DNA from: Beta vulgaris subsp. vulgaris
Taxonomy: Eukaryota; Streptophyta; Magnoliopsida; Caryophyllales; Amaranthaceae
Direction: 5' to 3'
Length of the DNA: 64,000 nt
Assembly: GCF_026745355.1 (NCBI RefSeq)
Contig: NC_079203.1
Coordinates: 39,342,492 to 39,406,491 of the forward strand
The translations under genes and the position numbers were made by a program. This document shows positions 1 to 21,353 of this stretch, in pieces (positions within the stretch are counted from its first letter, which is position 1; the number at the start of each line of letters is the position of its first letter). The notes beneath the pieces were generated by a model that saw nothing but the letters and a program-made list of their open reading frames with translations, ran no database searches and was not told the DNA's origin.

Positions 1-3000
1 GAACGGTCAATTTGGGTGTGTTAGTTTATGTGAGATTTCTTGATTATCTTGGTAAGAATGATTGTGTAGTATTGAGATTTGGGATGAAATGATAGAACCT
101 TTTTAGGGTTTTTTTTTTAGTGGTTATTGACATTTTGCGGAAGTTGTTTGTTTTCTTAAAAGTATTATATATATTTGATTGGTTTCTTCAGTTCTGTGAG
201 TAGCTACGATTTTGTAACGTTGGGAGAAATCTGAATAAAAAGGAGAATTTTTTGGAGATCGAATGGATGTATTTCTGGGGTTTTCTTGAATTTTCTTTGC
301 AAATAAATACTGCAGTTGTAGCATTGACCAATTTGGTTGCTTTGGCGGTGGAGCTGTTGCTCTAATTAGGGCTATTTATCTCTAGGCATGTACTAGGATA
401 TTGCAGTTCTAGAAGGAATTTTTTTCAAAAAGAGAGCTTTGCGGATTTTGTGATTAGGGTTTCTCTGAATTTTGTTAAAGGTTTATTTCTTGGGTGGAAG
501 ATGTTGTTTGTTCGGGTCCAGCTGGTTTGTTCCCATAATTCCATTAGGGTTTTATCTGTGGGTAATATCCGTTGGAATCATAAACATAGTTTGAGTTCTC
601 CATGCTGGCAATATCTATATGTTTAAGGCTATTGTTTGGGATGCTGGCAATTACAACTTAGTATTGGGAATCTAATGTATCATATGCTTGATCTATGAGT
701 ATTACGTAACCCTTACTCTGGCTGATGATTATTGTACAAGTGTAACTCTAATAGTGGTAGAAAGTTTTGATTTGTGGAAGACCTTTTCCAATCTATACCT
801 CTGTCTTCTGAGCACTTCTTGTTTTCTTTACCGAGTAATCTATTTTGGGAGTATGGTAGTAGCATCGGTGGTAGCTGATGATTAGATATTATTTTGGTGG
901 TAGCATCGGTTAGTATCAAGTATGTTTATACGAAAGAGAGTGTCATGAGGATTTTGTCATTGGAGCTGTTACTTTGCTTGTACTAGCGAGCATGAATGCA
1001 ATTTATGGTGAGTAAATGCTGGTCTTGCATCAATGATGATATGCTGGTGCCTTAAGAACTTTGCAAGTCTTGTGAATTGAGAAAGAGCATTTGGCCATCG
1101 TTCTGCAATTTCTTACAAGCAGGAATACTCTGTTTAAGTGATAATGTAAAACCTTTTTTTTTTTTTTTGCTTGGTTAAAGTAGGAAAGTTTGCTGAGAGG
1201 GAGCATAATGAAAGGAGAACCATTGTTGGCTTTTTGGAGCAATTTCTTTGATGTAAAGTAGATCTTCCTTAACATTACCTTGTGTTTGCATGTGTTGATA
1301 CAATATGTCACATTTGATGCCATGAATGTTCTGTAAGAACATGGGTTCTGAGGGTTTTTGCTTCTTTTTTTTAGTTTGGAGAGGGGTAGAGTGGACAGTT
1401 TCATTAATATTTCGTTGTTAATTGCTCTAGAGGACAATTTGAGTTTTCTTGTTGTGAGAGCAACCTCAACCTTGCTTTTCTTGAAGGCTCTTACAATGTT
1501 ATAGTATCTGTCTTTTCTATGTTGTTGCAGACCACTAATCAGCTTACTGTAGGATATATTTAACAAATTTTAATTATGTTATGGTTTATAAATTTACAAA
1601 AATAATTGGGCTGTTATACGTGGACAATGAGGATGTTGAGGTAATCTCTTGTGTTTAAAAGAGAACATCATCTAACTTATAGGTTGTTCGATTTTTTTGT
1701 CTTTTTCGAGTATGTTTGAAAACAGAGATTGGATAGGGGTTTGGGGACATTTGCAACTTGTTTTTTTTACTGTCTTCTTAATTTTCTCAACAAACCAGTT
1801 CCCTTCTTGAAACATATCCAGATTGGATGACCTGACAAGGCTAATCCTTTATTCTGGAGTTTTCAGAGAGGTATGACGTTGGTTCTGATAATTGTTTTCA
1901 TAAATCATATGCTATAAGCTAGGTTGCACATAGACGGATATGGGTACGGGGACAGAAAACTGCAAGATTTTGAAATTTCAGGAAAGGGTACGCGTACCCA
2001 TATAGGATACGTATCGTATCGGGTACGGGTATGGGTACGAGTATGTGACCTAGAAGAAGTACCCATGCTACATAGGCTATAAGTGTATTATCATTTAAAA
2101 TGCCTTAATGGAAATAGCATTTATTTGGTTCTCTGTTGTTAACGGCAAACTAGTGGCAGGTTGATTGATCTTGATGTGAAACTTGGATTTGTCTTGCTAG
2201 GGTTTGCCTTTGCCCACACCCTGATTAACCAATATGGTTTTGGGATGGTCAAGGAAAATACATTACTTTGCAAGATTTTTTAAAAGCTGTCCTTTGTTTA
2301 GTCTGGTTGCAAACAAATGCAATAGGGTTCTGTGAGTTATACGAGCCTTTTGATTTATGCTCTCTTTATTACCTTAAAGATCTGTGGCGTTGGGTGCTTT
2401 CAAGATGCAAATCCTTTAGTTCATCCGTTGTGAATCCACTCAATCCAGATTGGCTGCCTTGATATTACTTATCTCTGATGACATCTTGCACTCAATCTTT
2501 TCCTTCAATTCACATGTCAACTTTTGTCTGAAAACTCACAAAGAAGGGAGGGAAAGGCCTTAATTAAAATGGCATTTATCCTTTCATCCGTTGTTCATGG
2601 CCAACTACTGGCAGCCTGGCAGGTGGCTTGGTGTTAGAGGCGAGCCTTGGGTTTCAAAAGCCATTTTGACCTGGTTGCAAACAAATGCAATGAGGTTCTG
2701 TGAATTGTATGAGCCTTTTAATTCTTGCTGTCTTAATAACCTTTAAGGTTCACGACTCTGGGTGCTTTCAAGATGCAAATCCTTTAATTCATTCATTGTG
2801 AATCCAAATTTACAGCCTTGCTATATTATCTACCTCTGATGGCATCTTGCACTTGATCTTTTTCTTCAATTTGCATATAAACTTTTGTCTGGAAACTCTT
2901 TAAAAAGGAGAGGTAAAATAAGAAAGAAGAGAGGGAAACCCAATGTGTATTACATCCTCCGTCTCCTTTTGTTTACCTCAATATCCTCTTTGGGATGTCC

Positions 3001-3255
3001 TTAAAAGATTGTCCCGTACTAAAAGTGACCATGGGAGACCACCGTTTTACTCTCACACTCACTATATATGGTCCCACCATATTTGTTCATGAATTTCACC
3101 CAACCAAAAATGAAAAATGTGACTAAAGCTCAACGGGGCAAACAAATGGGGATGAAGGGAATATTAACATTGCTCTTGTGTGTCTCATAGTAAAGTTGCT
3201 TTTGATATGTGTTGCACTCTTTAATAAGGTAGCTGTTTGTTGTTTTCTGACTTAG
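1..3255 (+). other. Intron or 5' region of the KH gene
   Basis: I see no coding exon here on either strand. The first recognisable KH exon begins at 3256 with a clean acceptor (cttag) and in phase 0, in the middle of a conserved stretch, so the KH1 exon must lie upstream of it. No GxxG-type KH motif is readable in this interval, so KH1 and the start codon are inferred to lie left of the window. The interval is T-rich, as plant introns are. It holds a patch of GGGTACG-type reiteration (about 1935-2070) and an imperfect tandem duplication (2102-2548 and 2558-2905). The open frame on the minus strand at 1030-1566 has no recognisable family features. Confidence 0.6.
2102..2905. repeat. Imperfect tandem duplication, about 450-bp unit
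   Basis: Two diverged direct copies, about 2102-2548 and 2558-2905, share long blocks in the same order: the GGTTGCAAACAAATGCAAT block, the TTCAAGATGCAAATCCTTTA block and the CATCTTGCACT block. The second copy is shorter through internal deletions. It lies inside the presumed KH-gene intron. No TIR, LTR or coding content was seen. Confidence 0.75.
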
Positions 3256-12613
<9,358 letters not shown>

Positions 12614-15503
12614 GTCTTTTTTCATTTTTTCAGCTGCAGAAGCAGATGTGTTTTTCGCCTTGTATCTTTAAACCTTGTTCAATACTAGTATTATTTGCTA
12701 GTAACTTGTCCTATTAGAAGATTTTCAAGTTGATAACCTTCTAATCTTGTTAAATGTCATAGCAGAAAGGTTGTGTTTTACTGAATTTTCTTTCTTCCAT
12801 CAACTCTCATGCCCTTTCGTCGTTTGTTATCTTTTCTTATTTTGGGTGCTGAATTTAGTATATTTCTTTAAACTCGAACCTGAATCTGTGGGAACCTGCT
12901 GCATTTTGCAATTTTACTCGTCATATGAGTTCGAGTAATGTCTGTGTGCAGCTGCTTGTTCATGCAACTAATGTAGAGTGAACTCTAGATAATATCCAGG
13001 ACCACTGACTAATTATGGATAGAAAGTCGCGATTTGCAAACTCCAGGACTTAGTTACATTTGAAACTTTTAAATAATGCTCGTTTGTCGATTAACCACTT
13101 ATAGGAATGCATTTTATGCTTGATGCTTCAAGCGGATCCGAATTCTGCGGGGGAGCTTGCATTATTATCTGAAATCTGAGACTCCGAATTTTGTAGGCTG
13201 AATGGCATTTTAGGGATGGCAATAGGTCGGACTTGGATTGGATTATGCAGAATTTGACTCAGACCCTACAAGAAGTCGGATTTTAAATCGACCCCAATTC
13301 CAACATCCGAAGCCGAAAATCCGACTTCGACATCCGAATCCAAAAATCCGACTTCGATCCAACTAAAATCCGAACATCCGATCCGACTTAAAATTTTGAG
13401 ATTCGACTTAAAATCTGAACATCCGACTCCGAATCCAATGTGATATATTTTTCAGCCCATTTGTTATAATAGAAAAGTCTTCTGTGATACAATAATCTAA
13501 TCATTACATTTTTTTTCTAATAATCATATGGAAATTTTATATAGTACAAATAATTTAAATATTACTATTATTTTTAATAATCATTTCTAGACTGGGAAAT
13601 TCTGATATAATACAATGGGTTGAAAGTCGAATTCAAGTTATACATAAATAATCATTAACATAAATAAGAAAAATGGATTAATTGAAGTAAAGTCAAAGTC
13701 GGATTTGGATCTCGGATTATTTTATAAGATCCGACTCTGATCCTCTTCTGACTCGGAGTCGGACTTTTTAAACGAAGTCGGATTCAATTTTTTTTCGTCG
13801 GAGTCGGTTCATATTTTTTTCCTTTGAATTGGAACGAACTAGGGTCAGATGCCATCCTTACTTTTGGATTACAACATACATAATATAGTTATAGTAGCAA
13901 GTATAGATAAAGTGTGACATCCATTTCGTGGGCACAAGTTGATTTTTGCAGCCTCCTGACGCTTGTACTTCTAGTTGTAAAAACATGTATAATAGTCATG
14001 GTATATTGACATTAAATTCTAGAACAGAAAAAAAGGCCATTTAAAATATTTTAGATGAATATAAAACTCCGCAAGAGTTGGCATATATAATATAATGTAG
14101 ACTTGTATCTAAGTATTATAAAAAAAAAATCTTTTGTTAGTAGTTATTGGGACAAATCAAGCAATACTGTTACCTAATTATGCATAATTTGCTTTGAAAT
14201 GCTTAATATATTTTTCTCAACTTGCTTGCCAATGCATATTTTTAACCGTATGATTCCTTCGGTGCTCTTTATACTTGCAACATTGAAGTATAACATAAGG
14301 ATTTGGCCTTTGGGAGATGAGAGAAAAGAGAAAAAAAAAGGACCCTTACTGAAAGTCTGAAACGTTGAAAGTAAAGAAATAGAGAGAGTATATCATTAAT
14401 TCTCTATAACCAAAAACAATATTATTATTTTGAAAGTATATATGTAAAGACTAAGTCAATAAAATTCTACATAGTTCCCGTCAAAAAAAAAAAAAAAAAA
14501 GTTCCATAGTTATATTTTTCTTTGCATAGAAATCAACATATATTGTCAAAAGAAAATGTAAATAATTCAAAAGTCAATTTATTGACAATTTCGAAGAGGA
14601 ATTATATTTGAATATTAGGTTGGGAGTGGGCCAGTGGGGCATATTATTTTTTTAGAAGTGTTCATACTATCTAGAGATTTGGAAAATATGATATATAATA
14701 AAATTTAAAAATAAATAGGATATGAATAGCTTCACATAATTGTGCTACTGAACATATTGATCATACAACTCTAAGCATATCAAACTTAAACTAGTTCATT
14801 GTATTGTTATACTTCCTCCATTTTTTTTTTTATATAATTACAACGTTTTTCATTTTAGGAAGTTCTCTATTAGTAACAACATTCACATTTTTGATAATAT
14901 ATTATCTCTTTTTCTCTTTTAGCACATGAGGTTCTTTTTTAGCTCACTCCTCTCCTTGGTCCTCGTGAATACTCAACGTTGTGAATAAAGAAAAAAGAAA
15001 TATGCGGTATACAAAGTACACCATATTGAAAATAAATATGAGAACTGTTCTTGGGTATTAAAGCAGTTCCTATTAGAAATAATTTGAAGGAAAAGGGAGC
15101 TGAGGAGAGTCTTTCCTTTTTTTCCTCTCTTATTTTTCTCCACACATCATCCATCCACAGATGCTAATCAAACATATTAGAGCTTGAGGATATAATTAAT
15201 ATTTTCATACTAGTTTGGATCATAATTGAATATCTAACTCTATTAAATTACCAAGAAAAATAAACTATGCAGTGTTTTGCTTTTCAGATGAAGATATTAC
15301 ACTTACAACTAAGTTTCAACTAATTTACCTTCCAGATGATAGTAGCAAACCTGTATATGCTTCTAACATTCCTCTAATTATCATATCACATTCCTAATGA
15401 TATGAAAACACAAAGTAAATTACAAATTCATCATCCCCTTCTCTAATCTTTTTCCACAGTTCCTCAATAGGTTGCTTTTGCATTCTTTTTTATTGTTTAG
15501 CGT
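12614..15503. other. Intergenic region between convergent KH and CRY-DASH genes
   Basis: The region lies between two 3' ends (KH plus strand, cryptochrome minus strand), so it should hold both terminators and 3' UTRs. It carries a reiterated ATCCGA-type TIR element (13211-13860) and a truncated MITE-like fragment starting with TTCCTCCATT near 14812. The rest is AT-rich with no supported gene. Confidence 0.7.
13211..13860. mobile_element. hAT-like MITE with internal ATCCGA reiteration
   Basis: The ends TAGGGATGGCA and TGCCATCCTTA are inverted repeats. The interior consists largely of degenerate CCGACTTC / ATCCGAA reiterations on the left and GTCGGA reiterations on the right, separated by an AT-rich core. 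No clear 8-bp target duplication was found here, unlike the relatives at 56214-56729 and 63058-63647. Confidence 0.55.
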
Positions 15504-18500
15504 TTATTTGTTGGCGCGCCATTTCTGATCTCTTCTCGAAGAGCCAGGTCTCTGGCCACCTTGTTTGCTGGTGTTTCCATACTTAAGGGCTACAATAGGT
15601 TTAAGGTATGAAAACCCCGGAAAATGGCGCTTATCTTTTGGAAGCCTTTTTAGCTCTGGTAACCAATAGGCTACATATTCGCCCTCAGGGTCGTACACCT
15701 GTGCCTGAAAATCATATTGAAGCATGATCCTTTATTACTTGTTTCTTGCAAATTATACTGGTGTTTTGAATGCTTTTCTAGATTATTCTACTATGGTAAA
15801 ATACGGGACTAATCTTTTTTCCATGGATCTTTGTGACATGCTGCTATCAACTACTATCACTTTAACAACCTGCTTGGCAAACAATTCTATTTGGTGGTAG
15901 AAGTAACAAGTTTATAGAAAATATGTAAATCCTAATGTCTTTGGAAATGTTTGACTGTCCTCAAATACCTATTTTTTTCATATCGAGTCGTATAGAATGT
16001 GTGTATAAAAACACGTATTTGGAGATGAAGTTTTATTACCACAAGACTTCCTTTATTACGTATAAGTTCCTTACCATTACCAACATGTATTACAAGCTAC
16101 CGAGCAGACCCTTGAAGGCTTTGATACTTTTCGATAAGATAATTGCTCCTTGGTATAAATTATGAATTTCAATTCTCTTCATCAGCAGGCTTTAGAATTA
16201 GAAGTTTTACCTGTTTGGGAATGCTGAAATATCTATCTTCTCTGGGATCATTTCCAACACCTGCATATGAAAAATCAAATAGGTTCAGCATATTAACAAA
16301 AGTGGCTCTCCCTGTCAGACTACTGCATGAAACTATTCTAGAGAATTTATACATGATCAGAAACTTCCTTCAATCAATGTGGAAAAATTTCCGATAAATT
16401 TACACTCCATTATTATATCAATTTAGAGATGAAAGCGAATAATTCTGAACTAAAGAACATTTATGAAATGCACAATAAACTGGAGAAATAATACTACTTT
16501 CTGTCAATAAAAGAATGAACGCGTGACGCAGAATCACTGAACTAACACCAAAGTGGTCCTGCAGCGACATCAATATGAACATTGAAGATTCCATTGAAGC
16601 AGTGAACAGAAAACTAAGCTCATGTAGTAGCCTGAGTTCAAGTGATGCTTAATTGGCGAAGTAGTGCTTAAATAAGATTAAAAGATTAGGAAAAAAAATA
16701 TTACCTGCTCCATAAGTCCAATTCCCATAGTTAGAACAAGGATCATAATCCAAGAGGCATGTCTCAAACCATTCTGCTCCCATACGCCAGTCAATCCCCA
16801 TATCCCTTACAAGAAAAGAACAAACAATCTGACACGAAAGATCCAAATGCCTGTATTAGTTATTTAAAAGACTTTCTTCACAATTTTATTCAGATAATTA
16901 GGTTGAGATCGCTCCAACATTTGAAACAAGCATAAAAGATATCGAACTTTACCTGCCTACCTCTGTTAGACATGAAACCAGTTGTTGCTAGTTCTTTCAT
17001 ATTTGCATCTATCAATGGGTACCTGAAATGTATAGATATGAAAGTTCTTATCTGAGCACCATGCATGTACAAGCACATAAGATCTAACTTAAATACCCGT
17101 GAAGACTGTTTATAACATGGTTTAGTGTGAAAAAATCAAGGAAGCATTAGACGAAATGCCAGAGCGTTGAGACTGAGCTAAAAAGAAGAGAAGGAAGGAC
17201 TTGAGATTTGAATATCCAGTTCAGTAACACTGTCAGTTTCCTTAATGGTAAGATTTTCAAAGTCATATGATAGTTGTATAATGAACTCTTAGTTTTTTGA
17301 AGTCATATGATAGTGGAACTAATCATGTTTATTTTGAGAGTAATCATGTCAATTTTCCAAACTAACAGAAAGCTGAAACTATCTATCTGAATTCCACAAT
17401 TCTGTTTTTAGTTTTCAGGGGAAAAAAAAGCTATAAAGAACATTCCCTGATGAATAATATACAACTTGAGTGATAAGTAATTTGTGTGCTCAGAGTTAAA
17501 TGCATACCCAGTTTTGCCTTCTTTCCATGATTCAAACAATGTGCTTTCCTGGCTCCATTTATAGTCTAATTGCCTAGGCCCACCTAAAGGTAGGGTGACA
17601 AAATGATAATGAAATAATCAAATTGGGCTTAAAATGAGGAAATGTAACTTGAAGTAAATATATGGACTCTAAAATTTTCAATGCTAATATCAAAAACTAG
17701 AATCTTGTAGATTACCCAAGTGGAATATAGAATTTCCATATTTGATTGACAGAAACCTGAAGTAATCTCTCCATATCAATTCGAATAACACCCTGAAATC
17801 AAACCAAACAGTTTATAAACATATTTCTTGTTGAATTATCAATCTATAGGAGTATAGGAGTATAGGAGGAGAAAGAACCAATACCAGTATGTAGAATCAT
17901 TTGCCAGCCTTTCTTTTTCATACCTCTTTACCTATAAACAAAATTATCCTCCATTTTCAATGTCTTTGTTATCACATTATCTGAACATATATAACGAAAA
18001 TAAACTTTTGGATACTTTACTTCTTCATATACAAAACGCGGAGATAAGCTTCCACTAGCCAGCCATGGAGAAAATTTTGTCGAGTAATCAGATCCAAGCA
18101 TTCCATTCCTTGTCACTTTGTATATTTTCAGCAGATCCTGAACATTAGTTAACCAATTAAATTCAATGACCCAGTAAATTCTTTCAAAGAAATTCGATAA
18201 TGAAGCATCTAACCTTTTTCCAGAAGTATTCATGGACTCTGCTGAGTGAAGCACTTTCACCCCCAACAAACACTAGACCTCTGTCTACCTGCCATAAAAC
18301 AAGAAATTGGCTGAGTTTCTTAGCAAAGAAAAGAAACACATTATAAAGAAAAGCCTGGGATGGGGTAGATGAACACTTGCAAAATAGAAGAAGTAAAGTT
18401 CTTTATCTATACTTAAGAGACCCCACAAACATGCCTCTTGAGTATGTAACCCGAACTGGTCGATAGAAGGAATAGCGCCCCAATCTTCAATTTCAGGTGG

Positions 18501-21092
18501 AGGTCCAAGTGACGCTGGAATCTTGATGCAAGCTCTGATTGTGCACTTGGATTCAATAGACTGTAAATATCAGGAAATATAGGCATCAAATAACAAATTA
18601 AGAGATAAAGTTATAGTGTCCTGCAAGTACTTCTATGACAGAAAAACAACACATTGAGGACGTCTTATGGCTTCTAGTACAGAAAGAAAATGGCTCGATA
18701 TCTATATGTTTGAAACAAGAGTCTGCAGAAGCAATTTTGTAACTTCACTCAAAATGAGGCCCACCACTCTACTACATCACATTTATACATCTAAAATTAA
18801 GATATCTGTACTTTTTTGTACAGAAAAAATCTTACCTTGCGAAATTGTGTATAGACATCAGGAATATTGCTCACATCAAATGGGAGATCATCTTTATGGT
18901 ACAAAGTAGATCCCCAAACAAGTTGCAATCTAGGGATACATGCTCCATTTTGGGCTCTGGATTGACCTACTTTTGATGACAGAGATACTTTCTGAAGACC
19001 TTTATTCAGCCGTGCTTCAACATTTAGCTCCTCGCTGCATGTTTCTTTCTGTGCATATATCTGGTACAGTCAAAAAAGTATGTTAGCTGTCGATTCAGAT
19101 AAAAACAATCTGGTTTAACAAAACCATATTAAAGAAAAGCTATCTTAACTGTGTGAGCTCTGAAGGTTTCGGCAAGTGCAGGAAGAATTTCCTCAGGCTT
19201 TCCATGCCGAATCAGCAAGTTTATCCCGTGCTTCCGCAAATTCTTTCTCAAGTCAGCTAAACATTCAATGAGAAATTGTGCTCTTATTGCTGTCAGATCA
19301 ATCATAAACCTGATATCAGATAATATCACAACTTAAATCACCCTTTTCTTCAATCAGAATGCATGATACAAAGCTTCCTTTCTATTAACTTCAGAAGAAT
19401 TACATTAAAAACATTCCAAAGTATTCCAGCTTTAGAAAATAGCATCAGAAACAAGATCAGATGCCTAGTGGTTTTAAGCTCATCCACAGCAAGCTATACT
19501 TCATTTGTTCTCACACAATTGCAACACTTTGACTTTATAAAATAGATGTTAAAAGCAAAATGTTATTGGATTCATCTTGAAGTACATTTAAATAAGTTAT
19601 CAATCTTTTTATAATTTGTAGTAGTTAAAGATACGTTGGTCGTGTTGATAAGTGGGAAAATCAAAATGTTGCAACTTATATTTCCTCCGTTCTATAATAA
19701 ATGAAACAATTAGCCATTTCAGGGCGTTTTAAAGTAAATAAAATGCTACTTTATTTGGCATTAACTTCTCTCTATTTCTCTATTCATACATGGATCCTTC
19801 TTTTTGTTTCTCTCTATCTCTCTCCTCTCCCTTAAATCCCATGCCTCCCCCCATAAGTTCCATTTATTTTAGAATGGATGAAATATACATGTGCAACTAC
19901 TTTGCTATCACTAAATCAAACATACTTGTGGCAACTACTTTGCTAGAATGAAATTAAACATACTTAATCCATTTCGAATTGATAACATTTTCTTTTCACA
20001 ATCCCATTGTTCTATGTTGGCAATTAATATTATAGGATTTAGTAGAAATTATGATAATGCGTGTTCCTAAATAAATATGCTGAAGAATCTAAAAAACAAA
20101 CGTGATTATGTCTTTGGTACAAACATATTTTCTTTGTCATTATTAATTTAAATTACAGTGAGTAATTCAAGCTCATATACCAAGCTAAGCTTGGCTTAGT
20201 GGTTGAGATTGTGTCTTCATCTTAAGGTTAAGGGTTCAATTCCCACAAGAGGCACTTTAAGGGTACAAAAAATCCCTACCAACCCTACTACTCTCAGAGT
20301 GATAGCATCACTCTGTTAAGTGTTAACCCGAGCCTGCTTGACATGTACGAGGTTCAGGTCGGGTAAGGTAATTCATCCTACCAATTCAAGAAAAGAACTT
20401 CAAACTTATACTCCCTCCATCCCAAAATATAGTTTCCGTTTCATTTTGCAAAGTCTCCAAGACGTACCTTTGACCTACAATATCTTCTATTTTTTATTAG
20501 TAAAAAATATAAAAAGTTGATATTACGAATTTATACATTAAGATAAATCTAACAAGATCCCTCATAAATGTGTTTTTTTTATACATTAGTAAAGAATATT
20601 TGATCAAAGTTTTTAAAATTTGACTCCCAAAATAGAAATGGGAACTATATTTTGGAACGGAGGGTGTATAAGATTGTATTGCGTACATTTATAATCCATA
20701 AAAGCATCACCCAGAAATCAAAATTCCAAGTTCATTAACATAACATAAATAAAAGCAATAAATCATATAATACCTCCAGTTTTTGGAAACCCAAAGTGAT
20801 AAGTAGTCCCAAAAAGCCTAGGATCAACACAATAAACAGGTAAAACCACCTCAGAAGAAGCCCAACCTTTAAACAATGCTTCATTATCCAACACTCTTAA
20901 ATCATTTCTAAACCATACAATGCAAACCCCTTTCCCATTCCTCTGATTTTCAGAAGAAGAAAGATAGTATCTTTCAAAATTTTGCCCTGTAATTTTATCT
21001 ATGTCATTATTTTCTAGTGCTGGAACTTTATATATTATTGAATTTTGGGGTGGTTTGGGTTGAACATTTTCAGATTTTGAGGAGGAAATCAT
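15504..21092 (-). CDS. CRY3: Cryptochrome DASH (CRY3-type photolyase/cryptochrome)
   Basis: Flavoprotein of the CRY-DASH group; known members repair cyclobutane pyrimidine dimers in single-stranded DNA and are usually sent to plastids and mitochondria. Exons (minus): 20774-21092, 19150-19289, 18836-19060, 18435-18560, 18214-18288, 18021-18137, 17885-17931, 17716-17792, 17508-17583, 16953-17022, 16705-16828, 16211-16260, 15504-15704. Phases agree across all 13, giving 548 residues and TAA. Visible motifs: WFRNDLR (60-66), YSTKFSPW (FAD pocket, about 313-320), [17 protein letters not shown] and [10 protein letters not shown], all diagnostic of CRY-DASH. Intron 4 begins with GC instead of GT (18434). 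The ATG at 21092 is the first in this frame; upstream the frame is open to a TGA without an ATG. A transit-peptide-like frame beginning MFTLRYSS just upstream is out of frame because of a 2-base deletion, which the duplicate at 22480 lacks. Localisation of this product is therefore uncertain. Confidence 0.93.
18289..18434 (-). other. GC-AG intron in CRY-DASH
   Basis: The exon ends CAAGAG and the next base pair is GC (GCATGT); the acceptor is GGCAG. Phase 0 on both sides and family alignment support this junction. All nearby GT alternatives would shift the frame relative to the next exon. GC donors are a known minor class. Confidence 0.75.
19681..19883. mobile_element. Stowaway-like MITE in CRY-DASH intron 1
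   Basis: The ends TTTCCTCCGTTCTATAATAAATG and (inverted) CATTTATTTTAGAATGGATGAAA pair imperfectly and are flanked by TA. The interior is rich in CTCTCT tracts, like the MITE at 3746-3938. Confidence 0.65.
20182..20400 (+). mobile_element. tRNA-derived SINE-like element
   Basis: Starts ACCAAGCTAAGCTTGG, followed by an A-box (TGGCTTAGTGGTTGAG) and a B-box (GGTTCAATTCC) at tRNA-like spacing, then a non-tRNA body of about 150 bp. The same head (ACCAAGCTAAGCTT) and box arrangement occur on the minus strand at 62115-62335, which supports a SINE family. I did not find a clear target duplication. Confidence 0.6.
20411..20666. mobile_element. MITE with CTCCCTCC ends
   Basis: TA-flanked ends CTCCCTCCATCCCAAAATA and TATTTTGGAACGGAGGG form inverted repeats over about 255 bp. 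A related copy lies at 49233-49497. Confidence 0.75.
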
Positions 21093-21276
21093 GGAATTTA
21101 ATTGTTTTGAGATGTAATTTTGGGTGAAATTGAGGGAAAATAAGGTGGGTTTTGAAGAGTTTGTATTTTTGTAAGGAAAAAATTGAGAGGGAAGAATATC
21201 TCAAAGTGAACATTTTTCTTCTTTTTTTAGGATTATGTGTGAGAGAGAAAGGGAAGAGAAGTAAAGGAGAAGCTGA

Positions 21277-21282
21277 CACGTG
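21277..21282. promoter_or_regulatory. G-box (CACGTG) upstream of CRY-DASH
   Basis: A CACGTG palindrome in the context GACACGTGG, about 185 bp upstream of the ATG used here. G-boxes bind bZIP and bHLH factors and are frequent in light-responsive promoters. The Mutator-like element lies about 70 bp further upstream. Confidence 0.5.
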
Positions 21283-21353
21283 GAGATGTTTGTAGTTTAT
21301 GATGATGTGGAGCTTTTTTGGCCTATGGTGAGCTTGAATATGAATATATGATA

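Larger units (their letters stand above)
19290..20773 (-). other. CRY-DASH intron 1, with MITEs and a SINE
   Basis: The largest intron of the gene, about 1.5 kb, bounded by GAG|GTATTA and GACAG|CAAT. Most of it is transposon-derived: MITEs at 19681-19883 and 20411-20666 and a SINE-like unit at 20182-20400. Confidence 0.85.

Noticed and set aside
1030..1566. 178-codon minus-strand open frame
   Set aside because: Lys-rich, no recognisable family, lies antisense in the presumed T-rich intron of the KH gene; such frames arise from T-rich plus strands.
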